From Solirubrobacteraceae bacterium (GTDB lineage: Bacteria > Actinomycetota > Thermoleophilia > Solirubrobacterales > Solirubrobacteraceae), in contig JADGPL010000002.1 in the NCBI GenBank assembly GCA_017882455.1, positions 1 to 64,000 on the forward strand: a DNA stretch of 64,000 bases. Direction: 5' to 3'. Within the stretch, counting starts at the first letter, position 1, and each line of letters starts with the position of its first letter. Both the position numbers and the translations under genes were made by a program. Below, one piece after another: positions 7,950 through 15,543 of the stretch. The notes beneath the pieces were generated by a model. It searched no databases and had not been told where the DNA came from. It worked only from the letters and a program-made list of their open reading frames with translations.

Positions 7950-8712
7950 CAGCGCTCCCGCGACCCCGGGCTCCACCCTGCGCGTCTGCGCGCTGTATCC
8001 CGACCTCATGAACATCTATGCCGACCGCGGCAACCTGATCGTGCTCGAGCGCCGCTGCGCCTGGCGCGGGATCGGCTTCCAGCTGTTCTCCAGCAGCCTG
8101 GGCGAGCCCCTCGACGGGGGCGAGCACGACCTCTTCTACATCGGCGGCGGCCAGGACCGCGACCAGCGCCTCTGCGCAGAGGACCTGATCGAGAACAAGC
8201 GCGAGGGACTGCGGGCCGCCGCCGCGCGCGGAGCCATCGTGCTCGGGGTCTGCGGCGGCTACCAGCTGCTCGGGCACTCCTACGCCCTCGGCGAGGAGGA
8301 GATCCCCGGCGTGGGGCTGCTCGACGTGCGCACCGTGCGCGAGGACGGCCCCCGTCTGATCGGCAACGTCGCCATCGAGGCCTCGCTCGACGAGATGGAC
8401 GCCAACGCCGAGGAGCGGGTGCTCGCGGGCTTCGAGAACCACGGCGGACGCACCTACCTAGCCGAGGGCCAGGCCCCGCTCGGGCGGGTCCTCAAGGGCT
8501 ATGGCAACGACGGCCGCAGCGGCGTCGAGGGCGCCCGCACCGCCAACACGATCGGCACCTACCTCCACGGACCGCTGTTGCCCAAGAACGTGTGGTTCGC
8601 CGACTGGCTGATCTCGCGGGCGCTGGGGCTGGGCCCCGGGGAGCTCGCCCCGCTGGAGGACGGGATCGAGCGCCAGACCCACCGGAGCGCGCGCCAGGCC
8701 GCGGGCGTCTGA
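7942..8712 (+). CDS. gatD: Lipid II isoglutaminyl synthase glutaminase subunit GatD
   Basis: The product is a 256-residue class I (triad) glutamine amidotransferase that supplies ammonia to MurT. RVCALYPDLMNIYADRGN is the typical GatD/CobQ-like start. GVCGGYQLLGHSY carries the nucleophilic Cys. FYIGGGQDRDQ is the GatD loop, and TYLHGPLLPKN supplies the catalytic His. It starts at a GTG overlapping the methyltransferase stop. The cluster order lipid kinase, murT, methyltransferase, gatD is fully overlapping and surely an operon. Confidence 0.93.
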   Translation: MADSAPATPGSTLRVCALYPDLMNIYADRGNLIVLERRCAWRGIGFQLFSSSLGEPLDGGEHDLFYIGGGQDRDQRLCAEDLIENKREGLRAAAARGAIVLGVCGGYQLLGHSYALGEEEIPGVGLLDVRTVREDGPRLIGNVAIEASLDEMDANAEERVLAGFENHGGRTYLAEGQAPLGRVLKGYGNDGRSGVEGARTANTIGTYLHGPLLPKNVWFADWLISRALGLGPGELAPLEDGIERQTHRSARQAAGV

Positions 8713-8786
8713 GCGAGCGACGCGGGCCCACCGCTCGGCCGGCTCGGCGGCTTGACTCGACGCGATCCTCCGAGGACAATCGCTCC

Positions 8787-9170
8787 GTGGAGAACGAGAG
8801 CTCAGCCGCAGTCGAGCTCGCCCGAGCGCTCGCCGCCCGGGACGCCGATCGACTGCTCGAGCTGATGCATCCCGAGATCGAGTTTCGGGCATTGACCCCC
8901 CGCCGCGGCTGGGAGGCCGACGACGCCGAGGGCACGGTCGAGGTGATGCTCGGGAGCTGGTTCAAGGAGACCGACCACATCGACGCGCTCGAGCGACTCG
9001 ACAGCGACGCCTTCGCCGACCGCCAGCGCGTCGGCTATCGCTTCCGCATCACCAATCCGGAAGGCCGCTTCCTGGTCGAGCAGCAGGCCTACATAGAGGA
9101 GCGCGACGGGCAGATCGGATGGCTGCGCGTGCTCTGCTCGGGATACCGCCCGTTGGCAGCGAGCGAGTGA
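8787..9170 (+). CDS. NTF2-like/SnoaL-like protein
   Basis: The product has 127 residues from the GTG giving VENESSAAVELARAL. It shows the NTF2-like opening helix ARALAARDADRLLELMHPEIEFRAL, then alternating strands (VGYRFRITNPEGRFLVEQQAYIEERDGQIGWLRVLCSGYRP). Such folds include hydrolases, isomerases and non-enzymatic ligand-binding proteins. No catalytic set is obvious. The ORF track begins further upstream, but that extension is low-complexity Arg/Gly and overlaps no start signal. Confidence 0.75.
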   Translation: MENESSAAVELARALAARDADRLLELMHPEIEFRALTPRRGWEADDAEGTVEVMLGSWFKETDHIDALERLDSDAFADRQRVGYRFRITNPEGRFLVEQQAYIEERDGQIGWLRVLCSGYRPLAASE

Positions 9171-9513
9171 GGCCGCCGCCGGGCGATCGCCGGCGGCGGT
9201 GCAGTGGCCACAGCGGTCGAGCCGGTCCGGCTCGTATTCCACGGCCGTGGACTCGACATCCGCCGGATACGCGGCGCGCCGACCCGGGCCGAAGCGACCC
9301 GCCGCGGCGCGCCCGCGAACGCCCGGCGCTCCGAGAGCGCCGCGCGGCGACAGGCTCGACGGCCAGGCGCCGCTGGACGCCCAGCAGCCGGGTGCCGAGC
9401 GCCGATATCCCCAGCAGCAGGACGACCACCAGCGGCCAGCCGACCGCACGAGCGACCTCGAAGAAGGCGAGAACCTCGATCGCGGCCACTCCGAGCAGGG
9501 CAGCTAGGAACAT
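9171..9513 (-). pseudogene. Truncated or frameshifted FxsA-like membrane protein
   Basis: The first 52 residues (MFLAALLGVAAIEVLAFFEV to RLLGVQRRLAVE) match the start of FxsA family proteins, with the usual first two membrane helices. The expected third helix and GFVTD-type segment are missing. After residue 55 all three frames give Arg/Ser/Gly-rich sequence typical of noncoding translation, and the first frame runs antisense across the NTF2-like gene. I read this as an FxsA gene that lost its second half. It could instead be a genuinely short variant. Confidence 0.5.
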
Positions 9514-9592
9514 CTCACCCTCAGCCTAGGAACCCCGCCCGATTCCACCCAAACTCCGGCTTACAGCCACACGGCCCCGGCCCCCGTGCGCA

Positions 9593-9598
9593 TACGAT
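9593..9598 (+). promoter_or_regulatory. Candidate -10 box (TACGAT) for a leaderless start
   Basis: TACGAT stands six bases before the ATG of the MazG-like gene. No ribosome-binding site is present, and no convincing -35 box. Confidence 0.4.
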
Positions 9599-9604
9599 CG
9601 CCCG

Positions 9605-9931
9605 ATGGAGCTCTCCGAGTACCAGCGCCTCTCGCGGCGCACCGCCGAGTACCCCCGCGAGGCGTGGCTGGCCTATCCCGCGCTTGGCCTCGCCGGTGAG
9701 GCCGGCGAGGTGGCAGAGCACGCCAAGAAGGCCATCCGCGACGACGGCGGCGAGATCACCGAGGAGCGCCGCGCGGCGATGTCCAAGGAGCTCGGCGACG
9801 TGCTCTGGTACGTCGCCCAGCTCGCCAGCGAGCTCGACCTCGAGCTAGAGGAGATCGCGCAGACGAACCTCGACAAGCTCCTCTCCCGCCAGCGCCGGGG
9901 CGTCCTCTCGGGCAGCGGCGACGAGCGCTGA
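9605..9931 (+). CDS. MazG-like nucleotide pyrophosphohydrolase
   Basis: The product is a 108-residue all-alpha NTP pyrophosphohydrolase. GLAGEAGEVAEHAKKA supplies the first EExxE-like metal-binding helix and KELGDVLWYVAQLA the second metal-binding helix (ExxD). The length fits single-domain MazG-like proteins that hydrolyse non-canonical or excess NTPs. Its ATG appears leaderless. A perfect nine-base inverted repeat follows its stop. Confidence 0.9.
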   Translation: MELSEYQRLSRRTAEYPREAWLAYPALGLAGEAGEVAEHAKKAIRDDGGEITEERRAAMSKELGDVLWYVAQLASELDLELEEIAQTNLDKLLSRQRRGVLSGSGDER

Positions 9932-9938
9932 GGCGCCC

Positions 9939-10160
9939 TTATGGTGACTGGTCGCTACCAGTCACCTCAACCGCATCACTCCTAGATTGCAGCTGCGGAA
10001 TACGAGAACGACGCAATTTGCGGTCAGCCACCAAAGTGATCTCCGTGCGTGGTTTGACTTTGCGGCCCTCGTAGTCGATGAGACCGTCGTCGCGCATAGC
10101 TCGCCAGATGTAGGACTGTTTTTCTCTGTGCATGGGGCGAAGAGTCGTCTCGACTCGCTG
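9939..10160 (-). pseudogene. AT-richer small ORF or gene remnant downstream of hflX
   Basis: The minus strand encodes a peptide with a natural residue mix, including MHREKQSYIWRAMRDDG and YEGRKVKPRTEITLVADRKL. The frame is open upstream of the only ATG (10133), and no ribosome-binding site is seen. Base composition is clearly lower in GC than the neighbours, which suggests transfer or decay. I do not recognise the family. The residues look winged-helix-like, but that is only an impression. Confidence 0.3.
9943..9966. terminator. Inverted repeat after the MazG-like gene
   Basis: GGTGACTGG and CCAGTCACC pair perfectly around a six-base loop (TCGCTA). It lies between two converging reading frames and could act on both strands. 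No U-run follows on either side. Confidence 0.5.
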
Positions 10161-10192
10161 CGAAGCACAAGGGGTCAGACCAGCGCTTTCGA

Positions 10193-10213
10193 GCGCTGAG
10201 CCGGCTGCAGCGC
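10193..10213 (-). terminator. Hairpin after hflX
   Basis: GCGCTG and CAGCGC pair across a nine-base loop about five bases after the hflX stop. No U-run follows, so it would be a weak or factor-assisted terminator. Confidence 0.4.
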
Positions 10214-10217
10214 CCGC

Positions 10218-11531
10218 TCAGGAGGCGACCGCGAAGCGCGCGAAGCGCTCCGCCAGGCGGATCGGGACGAGCGCGCGCACGCGCACGCCCTCCGCGGTGT
10301 CCTCGCGGGTGACCTGGCCCGCCAGCTCGTGCAGCTCCGCCAGACTGCCGCCGTCCGCGTAGGGCACGAGCAGCTCCACACGACGCAGCGTGTGACGCAG
10401 CTCGCGCTCGATCCGCCTGCCCAGCTCCTCGAGGCCCTCTCCGCTCTCCCCGCTCACCAGCACCGCCTCCGGGTGGTGCAGGCGCAGCTCGTCGCGAGCC
10501 TCATCGTCGAGCAGGTCCACCTTGTTGAGCACCAGCAGGCGCGGGCGATCCCCCGCGCCGATCTCCTCGAGTGTCTGCTCCACCGAATGTTTCATCAGCT
10601 CCAGCTGGGCGTCAGGCGCTGAGGCGTCGAGCACGTGCGCGAGCAGCTCCGCCCGGCGCGTCTCCTCGAGCGTCGCCCCGAAGGCGTCCACCAGCTGGTG
10701 GGGGAGCTTTGAGATGAAACCCACCGTGTCCGTCAGCAGGTGGGGGCGCCCGTCCAGGCGCAGCGTGCGTGTGGTCGGGTCCAGGGTGTGAAAGAGGCGG
10801 TCCCGCACGCCCACCTCCGAGCCCGTGAGCGCGTTCAGGATCGTCGACTTGCCCGCGTTGGTGTAGCCCACCAGGGCGATCGTCGGCAGCGCAGCACGCT
10901 CGCGCTCCGCGCGCTGCACAGCCCGCGTGCCCTTCACATGCTCCAGCCGGCGGCGCAGCGCCGCGATCCTGTCGCGCGCCAGGCGGCGATCCGTCTCGAT
11001 CTGCGTCTCCCCCGGGCCCCTCGTGCCGATGCCCCCGCCGAGGCGCTCGAGGTGGCTCCACAGGCCACGCATGCGCGCCAGGTTGTACTCCAGCTGCGCC
11101 AGCTCCACCTGGAGCTTTCCCTCCGCGCTGCCCGCGTGGGAGGCGAAGATGTCGAGGATCACCGTCGTGCGGTCCACCACAGGCAGGCCCAGCGCCTCCT
11201 CCAGGTTTCGCTCCTGGCGGGCGCTCAGCTCATCGTCGCAGGCGATCAGGTTCGCGTCGCACGCCTTCGCGGCCGCCTTCGCCTCGGCCACCTTGCCCGG
11301 GCCGAGGTACGTGTTGGGGTGGGGCGCCTCGCGGTGCTGGATCATCTCCCCCGCCACCGCCACGCCCGCCGTGCGCAGCAGCTCGCCGAGCTCTGAGAGG
11401 TCATCCCCCTCTCCCAGCGCCGCTATGCAGAAGGCGCGCTGCGCCGCTCGGGCGGTCGACTCCGTCCCGTTGCGGGTCCCATGAAGCTGGTGAAAGGTGC
11501 GCTCCGCGCGCCCGTTGCGGCGTGAATCCAT
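10218..11531 (-). CDS. hflX: GTPase HflX
   Basis: The product is a 437-residue ribosome-associated GTPase that splits stalled or heat-damaged 70S ribosomes. The N-terminal HflX domain carries NTYLGPGKVAEAKA and a Gly-rich linker (LGGGIGTRGPGETQIETDRR). G1 is GYTNAGKST, G3 DTVGF and G4 NKVD. The C-terminal domain ends ERFARFAVAS. It starts at the ATG giving MDSRRNGRAER and follows dapL on the minus strand after about 100 bases. Confidence 0.95.
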   Translation of the reverse strand: MDSRRNGRAERTFHQLHGTRNGTESTARAAQRAFCIAALGEGDDLSELGELLRTAGVAVAGEMIQHREAPHPNTYLGPGKVAEAKAAAKACDANLIACDDELSARQERNLEEALGLPVVDRTTVILDIFASHAGSAEGKLQVELAQLEYNLARMRGLWSHLERLGGGIGTRGPGETQIETDRRLARDRIAALRRRLEHVKGTRAVQRAERERAALPTIALVGYTNAGKSTILNALTGSEVGVRDRLFHTLDPTTRTLRLDGRPHLLTDTVGFISKLPHQLVDAFGATLEETRRAELLAHVLDASAPDAQLELMKHSVEQTLEEIGAGDRPRLLVLNKVDLLDDEARDELRLHHPEAVLVSGESGEGLEELGRRIERELRHTLRRVELLVPYADGGSLAELHELAGQVTREDTAEGVRVRALVPIRLAERFARFAVAS

Positions 11532-11628
11532 CCACCCATCAGTCTAGGAGGTCTCGCAGCACCAACATGTGAAGTGACCGGTGCCGCTGCGGCTGTAGGG
11601 GCACGGCGCGATCTTGTCTCCCCAAATG

Positions 11629-12795
11629 TCAACCCGCGAGCGTGCCCAGCCGTGTCATGGCCTCCAGCAGGCGATCGTCTGGAGTCGTCAGCGAGATCCG
11701 AAACCAGCCCTCGCCCGCGGGACCGTAGACGGCGCCCGGGGTGAGCACCACGCCCGTGCGCTCGATCACGTGCTCGCAGTACTCCTCCGAGCTGCCGAAG
11801 CCCTCAGGCACGGGCGCCCACACGTAGATCGTGCTCCGCGGCGGCGTCACGTCCACGCCGATCGAGCGCAGCCCCTCGCACACCAGATCGCGCCGGCGCA
11901 GGTACAGCTCGTTCATCGAGGCCACCTCCGCGTCCGCCTCCGGCGAGAGCGCCGCGATCCCAGCCAGCTGCACCGCCTCGAACAGCCCCGAGTCGATGTT
12001 TGTCTTCAACCGCCAGTACGTCTGCACCGCCTCCGCGTTTCCCACCACCACCGCGCAGCGCCAGCCCGTCATGTTGTAGCCCTTCGACAGCGAGAACACC
12101 TCGATCCCCACCTCCTTGGCGCCCGGCGTCGCCAGGAACGAAGGCGCCCGGTAGCCGTCGAAGGTGATCTCCGAATAGGCGTTGTCGTGCACCACCAGGA
12201 TCTCGTGCTCGCGCGCGAACTCCACCACGCGCTCGAAGAAGCCCTCCGGCACCACCGCTCCCGTCGGGTTGTTGGGGTAGTTGAGGTACATCAGCTTCGT
12301 GCGGCCGAGGACCTCCTCGTCGATCGCCTCCAGGTCCGGGGTGAAGCCGCGCTCGGGCTCAAGCGCCATCAGCACCGGCTCCCCGCCCGCCAGCCACGGC
12401 CCGCCCGTGTACACCGGGTAGCCCGGGTCCGCCGCCAGCGCGTAGTCCCCCGGGTCCAGGAAGGCCAGGTTGAGGTTGAAGATCGCCTCCTTGGCCCCGA
12501 TCGCCGGGATGACCTCCCGCTCCTTGTCCAGGTCCACGTCGAAGCGGCGCTCGTAGAAGTCGCTGACCGCTTCCCGGAAGTCCTCGCGGCCGCGGTTCGA
12601 GGGGTAGCGGTGGGTCTCCGGCTCGCTCACCGCCTCCTGCATCGCCTCCACCACCAGCGCCGGCGTCGGGCGGTCCGGGTCGCCGATCCCGAGGCTGATC
12701 ACGTCCACTCCCGCTGCCCGCTTCTCCTCGATCGTCCGCTCCAGGCGGGCGAACGCGTACGGCGGGATGCGCTCCAGGCGCTTACTCGGTCTCAT
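11629..12795 (-). CDS. dapL: LL-diaminopimelate aminotransferase-like enzyme (class I/II aminotransferase)
   Basis: The product is a 388-residue PLP enzyme. SLSKGYNMTGWR contains the Schiff-base Lys and the following Arg, and YLNYPNNPTGAV and HDNAYSEITFDGY are the fold-type I cofactor-binding segments. The similarity is to LL-DAP aminotransferases, which convert tetrahydrodipicolinate directly to LL-diaminopimelate. Its start overlaps the 3' end of dapF by 14 bases, and dapA and dapB are in the same window, which supports the DAP role. A general aspartate/alanine aminotransferase cannot be excluded. Confidence 0.85.
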   Translation of the reverse strand: MRPSKRLERIPPYAFARLERTIEEKRAAGVDVISLGIGDPDRPTPALVVEAMQEAVSEPETHRYPSNRGREDFREAVSDFYERRFDVDLDKEREVIPAIGAKEAIFNLNLAFLDPGDYALAADPGYPVYTGGPWLAGGEPVLMALEPERGFTPDLEAIDEEVLGRTKLMYLNYPNNPTGAVVPEGFFERVVEFAREHEILVVHDNAYSEITFDGYRAPSFLATPGAKEVGIEVFSLSKGYNMTGWRCAVVVGNAEAVQTYWRLKTNIDSGLFEAVQLAGIAALSPEADAEVASMNELYLRRRDLVCEGLRSIGVDVTPPRSTIYVWAPVPEGFGSSEEYCEHVIERTGVVLTPGAVYGPAGEGWFRISLTTPDDRLLEAMTRLGTLAG

Positions 12796-13684
12796 GCAGC
12801 TCCTTTTCGAAGTCCTCGCTGATGTGGCCCTCGAACACGGGCCGCGCCCAGCCTGTCAGGTTCACGCGCAGATCCTCCCCCACCTCCACCTCCAGCTCAC
12901 CTCCGTCCAGCTCCACCTTCACGTGCGCCCCCGCAACCCGGTGCAGGCCGCGCGTCACCACGTAGGCCACCGCCGCCCCCGTCGCGCCCGTGCCCGAGGA
13001 GAGCGTCTCCCCCACCCCGCGCTCGAAGATGCGCGCGCGGATGCTCGCCGGCGAGTGCGCCGAAGCCTCCTCGCCCGCCTCCAGCTCCGTGTACCAGGAG
13101 ACGTTCGTGCGGTTGGGGAACTGCCCGTCGCCTTCGATATGCGGACCGATCGCCGGCAGGTCCAGTTCCATCAGCTCTCTCAGCGAGCCCACCTCGATCG
13201 CGCACTGAGGATTGCCGATCGACACATGGCGAAACGGCCACAGGTGATGCTCGGTCGCAACCGAGCCCAGGCCGTCCTTGAGGCCATCCGGGAAGTCGCT
13301 CGATGTGAGGCTCGCGCGGCCCATGTCCACCCTGCACGTATCCGGCCCCGTGATCGTGGGCCTGATCTCGCCGGCGGCCGTGTTGATCGCGAAGCTGTCC
13401 TGCTCCGTCCAGCCGCGGCGGCGCAGGTACAGGATCGCCTCGCGCGCACCGTTGCCCGACAGCTCCGCCTCCGAGCCATCCGGGTTGAAGATGCGCAGGT
13501 CCGCCACGTGCGCCGGGTCGGCCGGCTGGGAGAGCAGCAGCACACCGTCCGCGAACAGCCCGAAGTGGCCCTCGCACAGCCTGCGAATGCGCGCCCGGGT
13601 CAACTCGAACGGGAGCTCGTCGCGCTCCACGATCAGGTAGTCGTTGCCCAGCGCCTGCCACTTCTCGAATCTCAGCGTTCCCAT
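12782..13684 (-). CDS. dapF: Diaminopimelate epimerase family protein lacking both catalytic Cys
   Basis: The product has 300 residues with the DapF two-domain layout: KWQALGNDYLIVE at the start, NPDGSEAELSGNGAR in the first half and ERGVGETLSSGTGATG in the second. In characterised DapF the residues before GNG and GTG are the two catalytic Cys (CGNG and CGTG). Here both are Ser, and the codons read TCG in each case. The three remaining Cys are elsewhere. It overlaps miaA (ATGA) and dapL. It may be an altered epimerase or another isomerase of the fold. The ORF track merges it with an upstream extension; I start at MGTLRFEKW. Confidence 0.88.
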   Translation of the reverse strand: MGTLRFEKWQALGNDYLIVERDELPFELTRARIRRLCEGHFGLFADGVLLLSQPADPAHVADLRIFNPDGSEAELSGNGAREAILYLRRRGWTEQDSFAINTAAGEIRPTITGPDTCRVDMGRASLTSSDFPDGLKDGLGSVATEHHLWPFRHVSIGNPQCAIEVGSLRELMELDLPAIGPHIEGDGQFPNRTNVSWYTELEAGEEASAHSPASIRARIFERGVGETLSSGTGATGAAVAYVVTRGLHRVAGAHVKVELDGGELEVEVGEDLRVNLTGWARPVFEGHISEDFEKELHETE

Positions 13685-14580
13685 CAGGCGCCGGAGTCTA
13701 GGATCTCGCGCGCCACGAGCGCCGGGTCGCGTCCCGTCACCTCGATGACCCGCACGCCCGCGAGCTTCCGCATCCACGTCAGCTGGCGCTTGGCATAGTT
13801 GCGCGTGCGCTGCTTCATCCGCTCGCGCTCGTCCGCCAAGAGCTCCTCGAACCCGAGCGCCTTGCGCGCCGTCAACGAGGCGCCCGCCGCATGCGCACGG
13901 CGAACCTCCTCGACGGCGCCCGCCGCGATCATCGCCTCCACGCGCGCGTCGATCGCCGCGTAGAGCGCCTCCCGCTCCATCGTCAGGCCGGCCAGCAGCG
14001 TCGGATGACGCAGCTCCCCACTCCACAGCTGCGAGGGGCCCTCCGGCGCCTCCAGCTCGCCCAGGTCCAGGAGCTCGAGCGCACGCACGACCCGCCGGCG
14101 GTCGTTCGGGTCGATCTCCGCCGCGGCCCACCCCGCCCGCTCGGCCAGGAGGGCGTGCAGCGCCGGCGCCCCCTCACGTTCCAGCGCCCCCAGCCAGCGC
14201 GCCCGCACGCCCTCCGGTGGCGGCGGTCGCAGGTCGAGCTCGCACAGCGCCGCACGCAGATACAGCCCCGTTCCACCCACCACGATCGGCCGCCGGCCCT
14301 GCGCCAGCAGCGCATCGATCTCCGCGTGGGCCAGCTGCGAGTACTCGCCCACGCTGAACCTGGCGTCCACCGGCACGAACGACACCAGGCGATGCTCCAG
14401 CAGCGATCGCTCCGCCGGCGAGGCCACGCCCGTCAGCGTCTCCAGGCCCTCGTACACCTGCAGCGCGTCCGCCGACACCGCAACCGGGTCCTCCCCCCGC
14501 TCGCGCAGTTGCCCGGCGAGGGCCACCGCCACGGCGGTCTTGCCAACGCCCGTCGGGCCGAACAGCGCGATGATCCGCAT
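13684..14580 (-). CDS. miaA: tRNA dimethylallyltransferase MiaA
   Basis: The product is a 298-residue enzyme that adds the dimethylallyl group to A37 of tRNAs reading UNN codons. The P-loop is ALFGPTGVGKTAVA. SADALQVYEGLETLTG supplies the catalytic Asp, and VVGGTGLYLRA and the C-terminal RNYAKRQLTWMRKL contact tRNA. The start is the ATG giving MRIIALFGPTG; the longer ORF upstream is antisense to the SDR gene. Its stop overlaps the dapF start by one base. MiaB, the next enzyme on the same base, is encoded in this window. Confidence 0.95.
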   Translation of the reverse strand: MRIIALFGPTGVGKTAVAVALAGQLRERGEDPVAVSADALQVYEGLETLTGVASPAERSLLEHRLVSFVPVDARFSVGEYSQLAHAEIDALLAQGRRPIVVGGTGLYLRAALCELDLRPPPPEGVRARWLGALEREGAPALHALLAERAGWAAAEIDPNDRRRVVRALELLDLGELEAPEGPSQLWSGELRHPTLLAGLTMEREALYAAIDARVEAMIAAGAVEEVRRAHAAGASLTARKALGFEELLADERERMKQRTRNYAKRQLTWMRKLAGVRVIEVTGRDPALVAREILDSGA

Positions 14581-14599
14581 GCGGGTAGGGTCACAGCTC

Positions 14600-15391
14600 G
14601 TGCAGATCTCCGGCTCCACCGTGCTGCTCACGGGCGCCACCGGCGGCATCGGGCACGCCATCGCCCGAGCTCTGCGGGCACGCGGCGCCACGCTGATCCT
14701 CACCGGCCGGCGCAGCGAGGTGCTCGAGCCGCTCGCCGCCGAGCTCGGCGCGCGCGCCCTCTCCGTGGACCTCGCCAGCGCCGAGGAGCTCGACCGTCTC
14801 GTCGCCGAGGCCGGCACAGTGGACATCCTCGTGGCCAACGCCGCCCTGCCCGCCACCGGCACGCTCGACACGTTCTCCATGGAGGAGATCGATCGCGCCA
14901 TCGCCGTCAACCTGCGCGCCCCCATCGCCCTCGCCCACGCTCTCTCGCCTTCCATGATCGCGCGCCGCAGCGGCCACCTCTGCTTCATGTCCTCGCTCAA
15001 CGGCAAGGCCGCAACGCCACAGACCTCCATCTACAACGCAACCAAGTTCGGCCTCAGGGGTTTCGCCACAGCCCTGCGCGCCGACATGCGCCCCCATGGC
15101 GTCGAGGTCTCCGCGATCTTCCCAGGCTTCGTCAGCGACGCCGGCATGTTCGCCGACGCCGGCGTCAAGCTGCCTCCAGGCGTCGGCACGCGCTCGCCCG
15201 AGGACGTCGCCCGCGCGACCATCAGCGCGATCGAGCACAACCGTGGCGAGGTCGACGTGGCGCCGCTGGCCCTGCGCCTCGGCTCAGCCTTCGCTGGGCT
15301 CGCCCCCGAGCTGTCCGCCACCGTCACCCGCAAGCTCGGCGGGGACAAGATCGCCGGCGAGCTGGCCATCGCCAACAACAGCAAGCGCTGA
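14600..15391 (+). CDS. Short-chain dehydrogenase/reductase
   Basis: The product is a 263-residue classical SDR from the GTG giving VQISGSTVLLTG. TGATGGIG is the cofactor-binding glycine motif, followed by TGRRSEVLE, which suggests NADP(H) preference. NAALPATG is the NNAG-like segment. The catalytic Ser is in FMSSLNG and Tyr/Lys in SIYNATKFG. The substrate is unknown. It is divergent from miaA with almost no space between the starts. The upstream extension in the ORF track lies inside miaA on the other strand. Confidence 0.9.
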   Translation: MQISGSTVLLTGATGGIGHAIARALRARGATLILTGRRSEVLEPLAAELGARALSVDLASAEELDRLVAEAGTVDILVANAALPATGTLDTFSMEEIDRAIAVNLRAPIALAHALSPSMIARRSGHLCFMSSLNGKAATPQTSIYNATKFGLRGFATALRADMRPHGVEVSAIFPGFVSDAGMFADAGVKLPPGVGTRSPEDVARATISAIEHNRGEVDVAPLALRLGSAFAGLAPELSATVTRKLGGDKIAGELAIANNSKR

Positions 15392-15412
15392 GCCAGGGCG
15401 ACCCCCGCCCAC

Positions 15413-15432
15413 GCGGCGCGAAGCAGCGCCGC
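15413..15432 (+). terminator. GC-rich hairpin after the SDR gene
   Basis: GCGGCGC and GCGCCGC pair around GAAGCA, 22 bases after the stop. No U-run is present. The GC-rich stretch that follows, with GCGAGCGGAGTGACCACCG, weakly resembles the core of the recA/rpoZ element. Confidence 0.4.
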
Positions 15433-15543
15433 GCGGCGCGGCGCGAGCGGAGTGACCACCGCCCACTCCCGCAAACAGCGGAGAAACCCTGTGTTGCCCT
15501 GCGGTCAACGTCCGTCCAGCTCCCAGCCGGCGTGTAATCGAAG

